Below, in pieces: positions 32,889 through 45,490 of a stretch of 64,000 nt of DNA. This DNA is from Glutinoglossum americanum. Its lineage: Eukaryota; Ascomycota; Geoglossomycetes; Geoglossales; Geoglossaceae. The position numbers and the translations under genes are program-made. The stretch spans positions 1 to 64,000 of the forward strand of contig JAGHQL010000125.1 of NCBI GenBank assembly GCA_020080175.1, read 5' to 3'. The notes beneath the pieces were generated by a model. That model did no database searches. It was not told where the DNA came from and saw nothing but the letters and a program-made list of their open reading frames with translations. Within the stretch, counting starts at the first letter, position 1. Each line of letters opens with the position of its first letter.

Positions 32889-35800
32889 CTAACCCTCCCT
32901 CTTCTCTTCACCCGCCGCCACCACTGCCGTCTCCTCAACCTTCCGCTGCTCCTCCGTCTTCGCCACCGCCGCATCTTCCTTCTCCCCAAGCACCCTCTCC
33001 TTCTCCTTCTGAGCGGCCGTCAGACAATCAATATACGTCCCAAACTTCACAATCTCCCTTAGCAAATACGAGCTTTTCCGTTCCCAATTCGTCATCGCCT
33101 TAGCCGAATTGGGGTGGCGCGAGGAGAAGGCCAGCAGCATAGCCCCGCGTAGCTCATTGTGCTTCTGAAGCTCTTCTTCAATATTCTTGACGTATGTGAG
33201 GAGGGCCTGGAATTAGATAAGATGTAAGTCATAATGCTCCTTTTTACACCCAACAGGAAGGGGATTAATTGTGAGATGCATACATGTAATTGATCCTTCT
33301 CGTGCAATTGGCTAGCCATCATGCTTTGCTGAGGAGGTGTCCAATCAGATATGTTGATCCTATCACCAGGAAGTCTCGGCCTCATTGTCCCCTGCTCCAT
33401 GGACGACCGGATAGAACTCTGTAAACTCGGCCTAGGGTTCGGTCCTGAAGACGATCTTGTCCGCGAGTGACTGTATTTTGTCGGAGTGCTGGGCTCGGTT
33501 TGCGTGAGTGCGACGTTTATAATCGTGTCGCTCCAACCGTATTCGATATTACAGATGCCTCCCATCAATGGCTCCTTGGAGAGTCTGGCACTCCAGTAGT
33601 TGGCCGTCGAGACGAACTCCTTGACGATTTCCGGGGTCCCGGCTTGGAACAGGTGCACCGCTCCAGTGGGCAGTGATAGCGCCCAGACATGTGGTCTAGC
33701 CTTGGAGTATCCAGGTGGCGGTAGAGCAGATGCTATCGTTTGTCGCAGAAGGAAAGAGCCCAACGCCTCTGCATTCTCTGTCCAGTTGCCTCCTCCCACC
33801 GCTCCCGCATTAGGGTGACGGCTCTTAGTCGACGATTTTGTTGAGAAGGAGAACAAACGCATCATCCCCCGTTCGATGACGCAGAATGATTCTGTCCAGT
33901 TTCTATTCTTAGCCTTCTTGTCGACAGATTCGAGGTGATGCTTATGCTTTAATATGCCCTCCTTGGCCCACGGCGCGCCTGCGAGTTCCAACGAGTCATT
34001 ATCGAGAAGGGTGGCACCATCATCAGCCGCGACGGGAGCGGCGGCAATGCCACCCGGAGTCTCCTCACGGATGATGGCCTGGCTAAGGGCATTCGCAAAG
34101 CCAATGGATTGTTGATAGTCGCCCTGAGGGAAATTTGACGAAAACGATTCTACGGACATCGAAGTCTGAGTCTTGTTGAGCGAATATTTACTCCAGGTGC
34201 TGGACACCGACGGGCTCCAAATAGACTGGTCATCCAAGCTAGTGCGACTAGAACCAACGGTAGAGTTAGGATATAACCTCGGTCGAGATCGATTCTTCGA
34301 ACTCCATCTCCCCGTGCTTGGCCGGTAGTTCTCCGGCCGACTTCTCGAGCTTTGCGCGAGATTCTCTGATGGTGCTTTACTGAGCACGCTCGGAGACCGC
34401 CTCAACAGGTTCTGTCCTTGCGCAAACACCGAAAGGTTATTGCTGCTAGACTGCTGATCCTGAACAGGCTCTGGTGTGGAGCCGTGAAGGGGCAGCCGTT
34501 GCTGTCTGATGGAATAGAAGAACTCCTTCAAGATAATTTCGAGTTGGGTCTCCCATTGTTTACTCGTGCCGGTGAATGGCTCTTTTACCAACAGACTGCA
34601 ATCGTTGGTGTCAAAATGTTGAGGGGTCGGAGGAGGTTCGTCATCTTGTGTGGATAATTGTGCGAGAGCAGCAGTTCGCTCAGTGTACGTCCGAGCACCC
34701 GCATCAAGATCAAGAGATGATTTCTCGGGGTTACCACGCGAAAACGTCGCAGTCATTGGCGGTGATTTGATTCCCTGATCGTAATAAGGGCTCTGCGATT
34801 TTGAATGTAGAAACGAAGAACGCTTCTGGATGAACGTCTCCGGAGCCTGCTCCGAAGCAACGCGGAGGATAGTAGGTATGGTATTCTTGATGAACTGATT
34901 CCGTGTCATCTTTTGCTCGATGTCGGCAAGGTGGAGGTCGGTATTGAGTAGGAGCAACGAGTAGCAGATAGTGTGGACAACATCTAGGTAGATGGGAAAG
35001 AAAGAAAAAAGCCGTTAGCTCCCAAACTCTTGTTTACCTTTAACAATAGATGATGATTGACCTACCTGTGTGCCTGAATCCATGATTAGGGTTGCATTCA
35101 CACCATCTGCGCGAGATTGCATCCAAGATTCGATCGACTTGTTGAGTCTCTCCTCTCAACACAAGTCTTCCACATAGAACCCTCATCGCAGCTAGAATGC
35201 TCATGTTGGTCCAGTCATATAGTTCCATGTACGCCTTCCTTGCCCTCATGCCTGCCGATCCAGATTCGCCTAGCCACGTAGCTGCCTTCGCCTTTGTAAT
35301 AATTTCCTCATTGCCGTCGAATACCTTCTTCGCCAGGGCATAATCTTCCGCTGTTGGTTCACTCTCGTCCCCATCGATTATCTCCGTGACGACAGAAGGG
35401 ATAGCATCGCCACCAGTGGCGTACTGATCATCAACCTGGACTATTGGCACGCTGGCCGCTGACTTGAAGTCACTGCTATTTGTCGACCCTGATTCTCGCT
35501 GTAGTTTTCTTGGGCCCTCTAGCGGTAATGATAATGGCGTGTTTAATTCTTCCTCTGGCGAAGCAGGGTCAAGCCATGGCCTGTCCCCACTCTCACTGGG
35601 CTCCTTCGAAGGTATCTTCTCATCCCTTGCGGCTGGCCCCTTCCCCCCGACCGTCTCATCAGTAGAAACTTCAGCCGCGGTGGTCGCCGTCTTTGTGCCC
35701 ATCGCCGCTGCGCTGCTGGCATCCCTGGGAGATTTCTGAGTACCATCTGACGTTGCTGGCATAGGAACTGTAGTCACTATGTTCTTAACAGCAGGCAGCC

Positions 35801-37985
35801 GTCTCGACTCCCTCTCCATCTCTGACTGCACTGCCATGTCCCGATATGTCGGGCTCGTCGGACTCGTTCTTGGCCGCCGCTCTTCGTCTTGGTGACTTAG
35901 TTTCGACGGTCTGCGCTGAACCCCAACGTTCTTCCTCCCACCTCTGTCCTCATTCCCACTGCTGTCTTGGAGGAAAGAATTCTCGCCGGCATCCCTTGCA
36001 TGACTGCTAACGGTAGCGGCGAGGACCCTTGCATGCGGGTTAGGATATGCAGACTCCTTCCCAGCCGAAGCGATAGCTCTGCCTTGAGACGGTAAAAAAT
36101 CTGTACCTTCCCGAGATCGAGGGACTGTCCTTATCGTCGGGTTGCTGCGCGAATGGAGGTTCTGTGGAGGCCCAGCCGTGTCGCTATTATGGTTGTCGTC
36201 GCTGTCGGCCACATATTGATGGTCTTTCCAGTAAGGCTGATACTCTTCGGATTGGCCTCCAGGACTCCTCAGGTACGGATTCATCACCTGTCGCAGGCTA
36301 CTGACTGGGCTAGGTCCCGCGTCGGTATACTGCGACTGCTGCACCTGTTGTATCTGTTGTATCTGTAGAGACGGGATGGGGACTTCATTGTGTTCCGAGA
36401 CCGATTTCTTCCTCCGACGGAAGAACGAGTGTTTCTTGTTTAGTGGGTGTGGCGGTTGTGGGGGCGTATTCTCGGTTGGCGTTGTGGGCTGCTGTCGGGA
36501 AGGAGACCACGGGCGTATCATCTGCTCTACGATGTGCTGATATTCTTTGCCCCGCGACGACGGGTGGTCCGATTGCCCCAAGGGCGACGGGTGCAGGGAT
36601 TGGCTCGGTGGCGATGCCGCCGCGGCATTCCTCGAGGATCCAAATACACGCCTAAAGAAACCTTGGCGTTCCTTCGTCGGAGCCTGTGGGGAAGGCAAGA
36701 TTGGCTTTTCATAAGGCACCGATGGGCTCGGCGCCGGTGGATTCACGAAAGCCGGTAGAGGAGGGAGTTCCCTCGGATCGCTTACGTTTCCAAAGCTGTC
36801 CACCGGGGATCTGACGCTGGAGGCTCCAAGAGTGTTCGACCTCCCCGCTCTATTATACAGGCTCTTAGGTGACTTGGAACTTTTCTTGCGCTCCAGCTTG
36901 GGTGTCTGTGGAGGTGGATGTGACGGTTGTGGAGGATACGCGCCTTGTGGCGCTGGAACCTGAGGCGGTAGCCTTCGAGGCCCGACCGGAACGGTGGGCG
37001 TCGGTGCAGCGTCGTAGCTGTTATACTCAGCGGCTGTTTGAGGCTGCTCGTCGTCCGAGAAGACGTTGTGATTGTTAGGTGCCATATTCGACTGCGAACT
37101 GTGAACCATTCGTTCAGTGGTGTAACCGTTATCCAAAGCCGACGAGTGCATGTCACCCGCCCACCGACCTCCTCCAGCGACGCCCTGTTGTCCGTATCCT
37201 AAATCGGTGCTGCTACCTTTGCTGCCTCGCGAATGCCCGTAGTGACCTTGATTCGGAGAAGGAGTCGTACGATGAGTGTCGAAAAACCTTCCTCGCCCCG
37301 ATTCCTGTCGGAGGCTCTCTATGCGTCCAATGCTTCCTTGGTTGATATTATTATTATTAATTGAGCTATTGTTACTGCGGCGGCCGCTATTGTGTCCCTG
37401 AAGTTTCGAGTATCGGCTGGAAGTGTCGTCTGCGTGGTCTATCTCAGATGAGTATGAACTGGAATAGGTGAAGTCTCTGTGGTGACGTTCGTTCTTAGCG
37501 AAGGGTGATCGTAGAGGTGATCTCGGGGAAGGACGATCGCCGTCGTATGGAGAATAGAGGTGGTCATCGTCTGCGGACGATGATCCAGGTACGAATGCTG
37601 ACAATTGGTCGAAGGAGAGTAACATATTATCCACAAGCGACTCTCTCATACCCTCCCTGGGTAAGAGCGAGAGATCATGCGAATCCCTTCTTACGCCCCC
37701 AGACTCGTCTCCTGCACGCTGCTGCCCGTTTCTAATATTATCCACCGGGGTGATATCATCGAGGAAGGTCCCGCGGGGGGGCGGAGGAGGAGAAGGCGAG
37801 CGTAGTCTAAGCGCCTGGGATGCGCCGACATAATTGCCCTTGGCGGTTCGAGGAGATTTTTTGACCGGCGTCCGAGGTGGTGAGCCGTCACGGGCCGCCC
37901 CCCTTCTAGATGAAGATTGGAGGTCTAGGGATTTTGGCGGCGCGCGCTTCGCAGAAGAGTTCGGCATGTTCTCGCAAGATTCCAT
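32889..37985 (-). CDS. SYT1: Sec7-PH domain ARF guanine nucleotide exchange factor
   Basis: Three exons, 37985-35066, 34983-33284 and 33206-32889, give 1645 residues in frame. The longer frame starts at GTG 38084, so the first in-frame ATG (37985) is chosen. Residues 1-860 are disordered and rich in Ser/Pro/Gln, with many phosphorylatable sites. The Sec7 domain (about 860-1030) has WLGESGSAGMRARKAYMELY, spans intron 1, and ends with the signature YSLLLLNTDLH. A PH domain follows (about 1310-1450: APWAKEGILKHKH, NWTESFCVIERGMMRLFSF), then a C-terminal coiled coil with LLAFSSRHPNSAKAMTNWE and an acidic/Lys tail. Sec7 domains catalyse GDP-GTP exchange on ARF GTPases; the PH domain binds phosphoinositides at Golgi or plasma membrane. 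Order and length match yeast Syt1 and its filamentous orthologues. The gene GGA (45258-42856), whose product binds ARF-GTP, is nearby. Confidence 0.85.
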
Positions 37986-40583
37986 ACGAGACACGCTGGT
38001 TGGATAGAAGCGAGCGACTTGGGGGTTTGGCAGAGCCCGGGGATTAAGGGTATAGGATAAACGTCCTAGAGGCTTGACGCGCACCCGAATTGTTACTCAA
38101 TGGCCTCGAGCGTAGATCGAAATAGCCCCTGGTGGAGATGAGGAAGTATATCGACAATCTGAGTCCCGCTCAGTTCGCGGACCACCAGCTGGCGGTTGTT
38201 GCTGGTCGGGATATTCACGATCGCCAGGAAATGAGGACGATTGTAGCGATTGCAACGATTGTTGGGCGAAACCACTCGCTTCGTCCAAGCCGCAAACACA
38301 CACTCAGACCAAGCATTTCCCTCGCTCTTCTCTTTCTCTCTCTCTCTCACTTTCGCGCAATCTCTTTTCCTCCTCAGCTGAATGAACAAAGCGTATCAGC
38401 GACAGAATCTCACACGAAAAGCGTAAAATGCAATATCGGCAGCTCTTCGGGGATCTACAAGACCTGTCCTGGACGCGAATTAAGGTACGCAGGAAAGATT
38501 CAGGGGTAAAGCTTGGCTCGCGTCCCATGGGATGAGGCGAGTTCCCAAAACAAAGAAACTCAACGGAAAGGATTTTACGAGCTGCAACCACCACCACAGC
38601 TGTGCCTGAGCGAGGTATCATGTACTATGTACGTGGTTTCCGGCCAGGAACAAGCAAGAGCTGCGCTGCCGTGGGGCCAGCCAAACAGAGCTCTGCAGCC
38701 CAGCACACACACACGCACCCACACACACTCGCAGCGAATACTCTGACGACCACGGCCACCACCTACCTACATACCTGCGACCATGGCCACCTCCAGATCC
38801 AAAAAGAAAGAATTCGAAATTGAACGGAACGACAGCGTAGAGCTATTTGCCGCATCGCACGTCGCACAGACTGGAAGACCATCGATGGCGATCCCAAAGA
38901 GATGTCTCTCCATGCCGATCCCCATCCCAACTTACGGTACATTGGATTGCATTGAATTGTATTGCGCTTGTACTCGCAAACTCCCGCTTACACGCCCCAA
39001 ACCAAAACCAAACAAGCCACGATCACCACCCCCCCGAACCCTTCTGGAACCACTTACCCTTACACCCACGACCCACCCACGACCCACCCACGACCCTCAG
39101 CTCGGCCCCCTAATTTCCTTACTTTTTCTTCCAAACTCCCACGAAACCGCTACCTCGGCACAAAAACACGTACAAGACGAGAAGTAACTGAGACAAAGTT
39201 CGTCGCTCCAAAACGGGCTTTCACTTCGGAGGGAAACCCCAGCTTTTCACAAACCCCTTCGCCACAACCCGCAAAATCCAACTCGACTCACCTCCAAAGA
39301 TAACCCCCCCCGTGCGTAGTGAGCTGGGATACCGACACCGGTTCTACGTGGCATAAAAACATCCCAAAGACAAAAAAGAGACAAAAGAGAACAAGAAAAA
39401 AATAAAAAAAAAACAAAAGGCCCCAAAAACAAGCACCCACCGCCGCCAAAACCCCAAACCCGAACCCAGAAACTCAGGCACGCACATCCACACACGCACG
39501 CAACAACCCGAACGAAACCTTCGCACCTACCTAGCTCCCCTCAGAACCTGCAATGCAATGCACCCAAGCGGGGGGGCCCACAATTCCCGACTCCCGTCAC
39601 CAACCCACAAAAAAATAAATTAAAATAAAATAATATAATAAAAAAACCAACCCAACAAGCGACCACAACCCTACCTGGCCCCACTCGGTTCCACACAATA
39701 AACCCATACAGCCTGGCTTTACCTAACCATCATCCTAGAATTCGAGCGTGTGTTATTTCATTTCGGAACGGAATGGAATCGATGATAAACGATACGCACA
39801 CTCATCTCCACGCCAAAAAAAAAATTTGAAGAAAGAAAACCTCATCCATTACTACCACCAACCCCCACGCCCCCCCCCCCCCCCCCCCCCTCCCCCCCCC
39901 CCCCCCCCCCCCCCCCCCCAGCGATATCAAACGCGGCGCAACGCAACACCCCAAGCCGGGCCACCGCATTCCCGGAAACCACCCACCCCTCCCCCAACCC
40001 AGCCGAGCTCAGCTTTGAACCCAGTCTGTCTGTCATGCACGCTTAACCACATATCATATCATAACATAGCAATGGGATCATCACTACACCCATTAACAAG
40101 ACCAAAAAAGAAAAAAAAAAAAGAAGAAAAGAAAACCCCCCCCCCCGTACACATTACGTTTTCCCCGCTCTCTTGCCTTTCCTCTCTCCCTTATAGGAGA
40201 GATAAACGTAAAATAAAGTAAAATAAAAAACCCGGTTTTTACTTGGTCGTCGGAGGCTGTGTAGACAGGGCGGCATGGGGGGTGTGCAGGTAGGCAGACG
40301 GGCAGGGCGGTTTCAAGGGCTTTTTTTTTTTTTTTTTCCCCTATGGTTTGGGGAGGAAAGGGTATGATGTGATGGCGTCATTCTTTACACATTGCGTCAA
40401 CTACTTTGGCTGGCTGGCTGGTGGCACGTGGGAGAACCGGAATTGCTAGAATCAATCTCTTCAATTTTCCTGCTTGACTCCCCTCCTGATGCCGGTGAAG
40501 GGGCATCCGCGTGTTGTTCCGCTCGCAGTGGTGAGGGGGAGGTACCTCCCCCGCCTTCCTGCAAAATATGCTCTGGACTACAT
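37986..40583. other. Long intergenic region with low-complexity tracts
   Basis: About 2.6 kb between the ARF-GEF start and the PDAP1-like stop. It probably includes the ARF-GEF promoter and a long 5' leader. It contains a CT run (38333-38349), a CA/CCA microsatellite (38703-38731), A-rich tracts (39390-39420, 39605-39650), a C tract (39870-39919) and a T run (40321-40337). Open frames through it are shadows of this simple sequence. Confidence 0.5.
39870..39919 (+). repeat. Near-pure 50-nt cytosine tract
   Basis: Twenty-one C, one T (39891), then twenty-eight C. Such a tract can form an i-motif on this strand and a G-quadruplex on the other. Its length may be imprecise because sequencers slip in homopolymers. 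Confidence 0.9.
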
Positions 40584-41490
40584 TTAGGCCTTCTCGACCT
40601 TCTTCTTCCCGGCGCCTTTCTTCAGACCTCCCATGGCGGCTTCCCTCTTCTTCTTCTCCTTCTCCTCCATCTCATTCTTCCTCTCCCGTTCTCTCTCCTC
40701 CTTCTCCTCCTTCTCCGCCTTCTTCTTAGCAGCCTCCGCCTCGCGCTTCTCTCGTATCAGCGCTAGTCGCGCTAGATCCGCTCTGGCCTCGTCGGTCTTA
40801 CCCTCCGCGTGGAGTTTCTGGTAGCGCTCTTTGGCCTGTTGGGCCTGGATTGCTTCACGCTCGCGTCGGGAGAGTTGAGATAGGGGGGTTTTGCTGTTGG
40901 GGGAGGAGGACCCCGGGGTACTGGCCTTGGGGTCATTGGGCGCGCGGGCTGCTTGGGAGCGCGCGGATGCGGTGTGGTTTGGGTTCGCTGGTGCAGGCGC
41001 GTCGGAGTCTTCGTCTTCGTCTTCGTCTTCCGAGTCAGAGGGAGGGAGGTCGCCTGGATTGGCGGCATTTGCGGCTGCGGCACGACGGGCAGCAGCGGCC
41101 TCCTTTTTGGCTTTGGCGGCTGCACGGCGTTGTTCGCGAGTCATCTCTGGCTTCTCCTCCTCTTCATCTTCTTCGGACTCTTCCTCCTCTTCAGAGGATG
41201 GAGCGATTTCAGGTGGTGGGTCGCGTGCGTCCTGGAAATGGAGATTAGCTTCTGGCGATACACATGTGAATCTTGGATATGGCTTACACCCCACATGCCT
41301 ATTGGGTTTCCATCCTCATCTAGTGGACGAAGGTTCTTGCTGAATTTCTTGCCACCTGGGCGTGGTGAAGTGTCAGCGCGAAAGCGACTCGAATTAACAG
41401 TAACATAGATTTGAATGGAACAAGAAAGAACTCACCTCCCCGTGTAGGCTTGCTGAACTTGCCTCCGCGACCTCGTCCGCCTGGCGCCAT
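40584..41490 (-). CDS. PDAP1/HASPP28-like acidic phosphoprotein
   Basis: Three exons, 41490-41436, 41355-41288 and 41231-40584, give 256 residues in frame. The N-terminus [19 protein letters not shown] is the family's Gly/Arg start, followed by [20 protein letters not shown]. The middle is very acidic (runs of E and D, about 60-75 and 110-125). The C-terminal third is the PDAP1 core: [20 protein letters not shown], then [23 protein letters not shown], and a Lys/Glu helix tail. This small family (28-kDa heat- and acid-stable phosphoprotein in animals) is conserved in eukaryotes, with no settled biochemical role; links to growth-factor signalling and translation have been proposed. An unspliced reading adds a false start (MGCKPYP...) from intron 2. 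Convergent or divergent partners are more than 1 kb away. Confidence 0.85.
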
Positions 41491-42855
41491 ATTCGCGTCG
41501 TGCTGTTACTCGGTGGTAGTGTTAAGGGCGGCCCAGCTATAGTTGAGATCTACAATTCCTGGTCAGGAATCGCAGCTAGACGAAGGCCTTTTCGCAAAAG
41601 CTGTAAGAATGCAAGAGCGGACGAGTCTGGATAACTGAAGGTCTTGTGCTGCGTTGCACAAAAGGGAAAAGAGTGGTAAAGGTAAACAACAAAAGTCCAC
41701 CCTTTATAGAAGTATCTCCCCCTCCTGCACTGCGCTGGCAAACGGAGAGTGACAATAAGCCACTCGCCCCGCCATACTAGTCTCCTTTGGGCCTAGCAGT
41801 CTTGGAGGGCTCGAACCCTTGTCAGCTGACGGTCACATGATGCCCTACGAAACACGTCCACCTCACTTGGTGAACTCTCCCTTCTTTTCTCCCCATGAAT
41901 ACGAATCACCCCTTCACATTCACTCTGGCTTTTTCCCGAATTAGCAATGGGGTAGTCTCGGAGGGGAAATTGGAGGGCAGACTGAAAGAACCTCAGAAAT
42001 GGGGACGTTTGGTGCACTATTCTCTCCCTTCGTCGAGAGTCGGAGTGGGGAATCGAGGTAGTTCAACGGGACATTTCCTTCTAGCTAGGCATTGGTTTTG
42101 GAGATTGGTCGCTGTGGTGGATGCTTTTAATGATTTGGATATGCTCAAGCACTCTTGGTCAGGGCGATGATACATGTAGATTAGCTAATACCTCAACTGT
42201 ATAGTTCCGGTACGAACCGCCTTCGTAATCTCAATATTTTCGCGTAATGGTCGGGTCTCGGTGGCCGGGCAATTGTAGAGCCCTATGATCTGCTGCCATC
42301 GGCCGTCAACCCGGTGTAGTAGTATGTATCTACCACTTCCTCTATGCCCGCACGATCTATCAACTCCACATCCTCTTTATCCCTCGCAACCTACCTACAA
42401 TGGTATACACCACTTCCCGTCTAGGAAGTAAGAGTAGGGAGAAGATCCCACCTTTCGAACCCTAGCCACGAAGGCGCATAAGTTTTTTTGTGTACAACAC
42501 AGTACAACACAATCTGATGAACTTATTCTTCACGCTATGAGATCTAATTTGGTCTTGCTATGGCGGTTGTATTCTCCCTTAAGGTACGCGATGGGTGCCC
42601 TATCGAATCGGGTGCTTCATGACTTTTGCCTTTCGTCGCGCAAAAAAGGGACCACCGTTGTTGTATCACGAAGCATATGTTCGGGAGGGACTCCCATAAC
42701 TATTGGGCATACGTGGTGGCGAAAGGGCCATCAGATTCGGGGGTGCATTCTCACCAATACATACATAGTTAATTTTCCTGCCAAGAATAGTATCCTCTGT
42801 AATACTTCTGGAGAAATAAACATAGGATAACACAATTAGGATAATGCGGTATTGG
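41491..42855. other. Intergenic region with one dispersed-repeat copy
   Basis: About 1.36 kb. It includes the promoter of the PDAP1-like gene and the 3' flank of GGA. An inverted partial copy of the dispersed repeat lies at 42651-42695. No gene is supported. Confidence 0.45.
42651..42695 (-). repeat. Dispersed repeat, copy D (inverted, partial)
   Basis: ACCACCGTTG...TATCACGAAGCATATG...TCGGGAGGGACTCCC is the reverse complement of 50528-50569, with only an extra TTG. The two copies lie 7.9 kb apart in opposite orientation, flanking GGA, TSR3 and IFM1. Confidence 0.7.
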
Positions 42856-45258
42856 TCAAGCAACACCCAACGCCGTGATCTCCCCCTGCTCTTCCCTACG
42901 CTCACTTTGTGCAACATTGTAAGATAGCTTCCAGCGCATTTTCACTGTGCTGCCCTTCCCGCGCTCAACGCCATTGACATTAATGATTTGAGTGATGCCG
43001 TCTTTCTGATTTGAAGCAAGGAAACGGCCTGACTGTGGTTCCAACCGAAGCGATATTCCCTAAACATGTGTTAGGCAGGCAACAATTAGAGCTAATCGGA
43101 AGCGTAGTACCTTGGTGACTGCGACTTGAAAAGTCATGTCTGATATTGATTGCGAAGTATTATTTGAGAATCGCGCTAGAATTTCAATTGTGGCTTCACT
43201 AGTCGGTGGCCTTTTAACTTCGAGAAGGACGTGGACGCTTGAATTGGTTACTATAATTTCGTTTGTAGAAGGAGGAGCGTTGTTTGCCACTGGAAGCGAT
43301 GACGCGAAGGTCCATTCCTCTGCGTCGGCATTCGAAATGTTTTGAGATTGTGATTGTTGCGCGAGGTCTAAGAGTGAAGGTGGGGCTGAGCTTTGTGGGT
43401 GCTGTTGAAGGAACTGGAATGGTGAGGTCTGATGTTGGGCGGGAGAAGTAAAGGCTGGGAATGCTGCTGTGGTTGGTTGTGCTTGTGCACTTTGCTGCTG
43501 GAATTGAGGTGCAGCTTGTGTACCCCTGGACGACGGCGGCCGAGAACTTGGCAAGGTAGGGAATGCGGAGTAGTCTGGCTTAGCTGATTGTGGCTGCGAT
43601 GGTCGTACAGACACTTGTGGTGAGGGAGATATACTCGGTGTGGGCGGTTTTGCGGAACTGTGTTGCAACGTTGACGACAAAAGCGGAGGTCCCGGGAGAT
43701 CTACGAATACTTTAAAATCAACCACACTCCTAATTAAGGTCTTGGGATGATGCTTACTTGTATTAGCGCCAAACCCAAGTGCAATCCCGCCGCTCTGCCC
43801 ATAGGTTGAGTCCTGAAAGGATAATCCTAACAAATCTTCCTCAAGAGACTCGATTTTTGGCCTGCCATTCGGAGCAGGCGACTTTCCAGCGCCGTTGGGA
43901 CTTGGCTCATCGCCGCCAAGGTCAATCAAGGAGAGCTCATTGTCATCTCCCTTAGTCACTCCTGTGGTAGACCCAAGCGTTCCCTTTGGGATTTTTGAGG
44001 CCCCGTCCAAGTCCCCCTTCTTGACCAACTTATATCTTTCAATAGTACGATGGATGCTATCGTTAATCTCGAAGAGCTTGGCGACTGCTTCAGAGTCATC
44101 TGATTCCTCCTCACACATTTTCTGGATTTTTGGTTGGGCACTCTGAAGGGCATTCGCGAGTTCCTATGAGTGTGTAAATGCCAGTTACGGAAATCAAGAA
44201 GAGGGCCCCAAACCTCGAATACGTCGCCCTCAGCTATTTTGTCCCCTTTCTGAAAAGTCTCCAGCATTTCTTCAAGAAGCCTGGCTTTCTGCTGTATCTT
44301 TCCGACTTCTTCTGCAGCTTTCGCCCGATAATCTGTCTTATTCTTTGTGTCGTAACCTGCCATGACCTTCATTAACCGGTTTGCTTCTTGCAGGTCTTCT
44401 GGGCTGCCGCGTCGAATAAGCTCTTGGAGCTTGGCGGATTGCGCGGCCCGCTCTTCCTCTTCCATCTCCTCTGCGGACTTGAGGTTCTATCTCCACGTCA
44501 GTATATAAGCTCCTAATTATTCGTTGGCACTTAAAACGGACATCACTTGGATTCAAAACTGCTGCATCCTCTCTCTTAACCTCCGGAAATAGATATCCTT
44601 TGTATTTCAAGAGCCGGTGCATGTCTCTGATAAAGCCAAGGTCCTCTTTGTGCCTTGAAGTCTGACATATTGTTTGCCGCCATTCTTCAATCGCTTCCAA
44701 AATCTTTAGCTGCACTCTTGTGGGTCGCAATGGAGGACGCTCTGGGAAGCGTCTAACGAGCTCGTTGAGAAATTCTTTTGTGCTAATTTGTAGATGGAAA
44801 GGGTAACCGCAGTTCTTGACACAGATATCTAGGAGCTATTCGACTCTTAGTATAGAATAATGCGTTCAGAAGGTGGGGCGCTAGATGGCTTACTGCTAAA
44901 GCCAATAAGGAAACATTTTGATTTCGATGATTGATGTAATTGACGATCGCAACGGCTGCTTCTCGAGGCCTTTAAGCATATAAGCTTGTCATCTATATAT
45001 TGAAGTCGGATATGATGCGCTTACGCGTTGCCCTTCTTTGAGTTGATCAGATCCGCGATCTCCAGATCTAACGCAAGGTTTGGCTCAAAGTTTGCAGGAT
45101 CGCAAGCACTCTCTGATTAAGTGTGTCAGCGCTCACAGAAAAAAGAAGCAATAAGACTATTTCGTAGGTCATTCTGATAGAGGAGACATACGAATGTAAC
45201 GTTGTAGCTGGGACGGTCCTGGCTCATTATGGGTACCGAAGCGGTCCCGGGCGGCCAT
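42856..45258 (-). CDS. GGA: ADP-ribosylation factor-binding clathrin adaptor GGA
   Basis: Seven exons, 45258-45192, 45112-45025, 44969-44894, 44835-44542, 44486-44214, 44163-43111 and 43059-42856, give 684 residues in frame. The VHS domain (about 1-150) has ACDPANFEPNLALDLEIADL and LALALLDICVKNCGYPFH. The GAT domain (about 170-310) has EEVGKIQQKARLLEEML and EINDSIHRTIERYKLVKKGD. A Pro/Gln/Ser hinge follows with DLLGLSF. The C-terminal gamma-ear domain is about 570-684, ending ITALGVA. GGA adaptors bind cargo signals via VHS, ARF-GTP via GAT, clathrin via the hinge and accessory proteins via the ear at the trans-Golgi network. A 48-bp GT-AG segment in exon 6 (donor near 43758) is in frame and without stop, so it could be an optional intron. 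Divergent from TSR3, 232 bp apart. Confidence 0.9.
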
Positions 45259-45490
45259 TCGTGCTGCTGCTGCCTCCAGCTTGACGAAATGTGAAATAGG
45301 TATGTGAAATTCAGGCGCCTCGACGGGGGAGAGTTAAGATTATCGCTGTACTGAGATGTAGAGTTAGCTATTTACGTTGACGGAAGCGAGCCCGCTCGTC
45401 TCATGGTGGGGCTAATGTGGTCTTTCGCCTGCGCTTCCATGATAGGGAACACCACCCACTCTGCATTGCATCGCAACACAGTGCTTCATT
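45259..45490. promoter_or_regulatory. GGA-TSR3 divergent promoter
   Basis: Only 232 bp separate the two start codons, so the genes probably share one nucleosome-depleted promoter. No named motif is identified. Confidence 0.45.

Noticed and set aside
39748-40221. 157-codon frame with a poly-proline run.
   Set aside because: It is a translation of the C tract and flanking simple sequence, not a gene.
41805-41835. T-arm-like GGGCTCGAACCC on the plus strand.
   Set aside because: No acceptor stem, D arm or anticodon arm can be formed around it.
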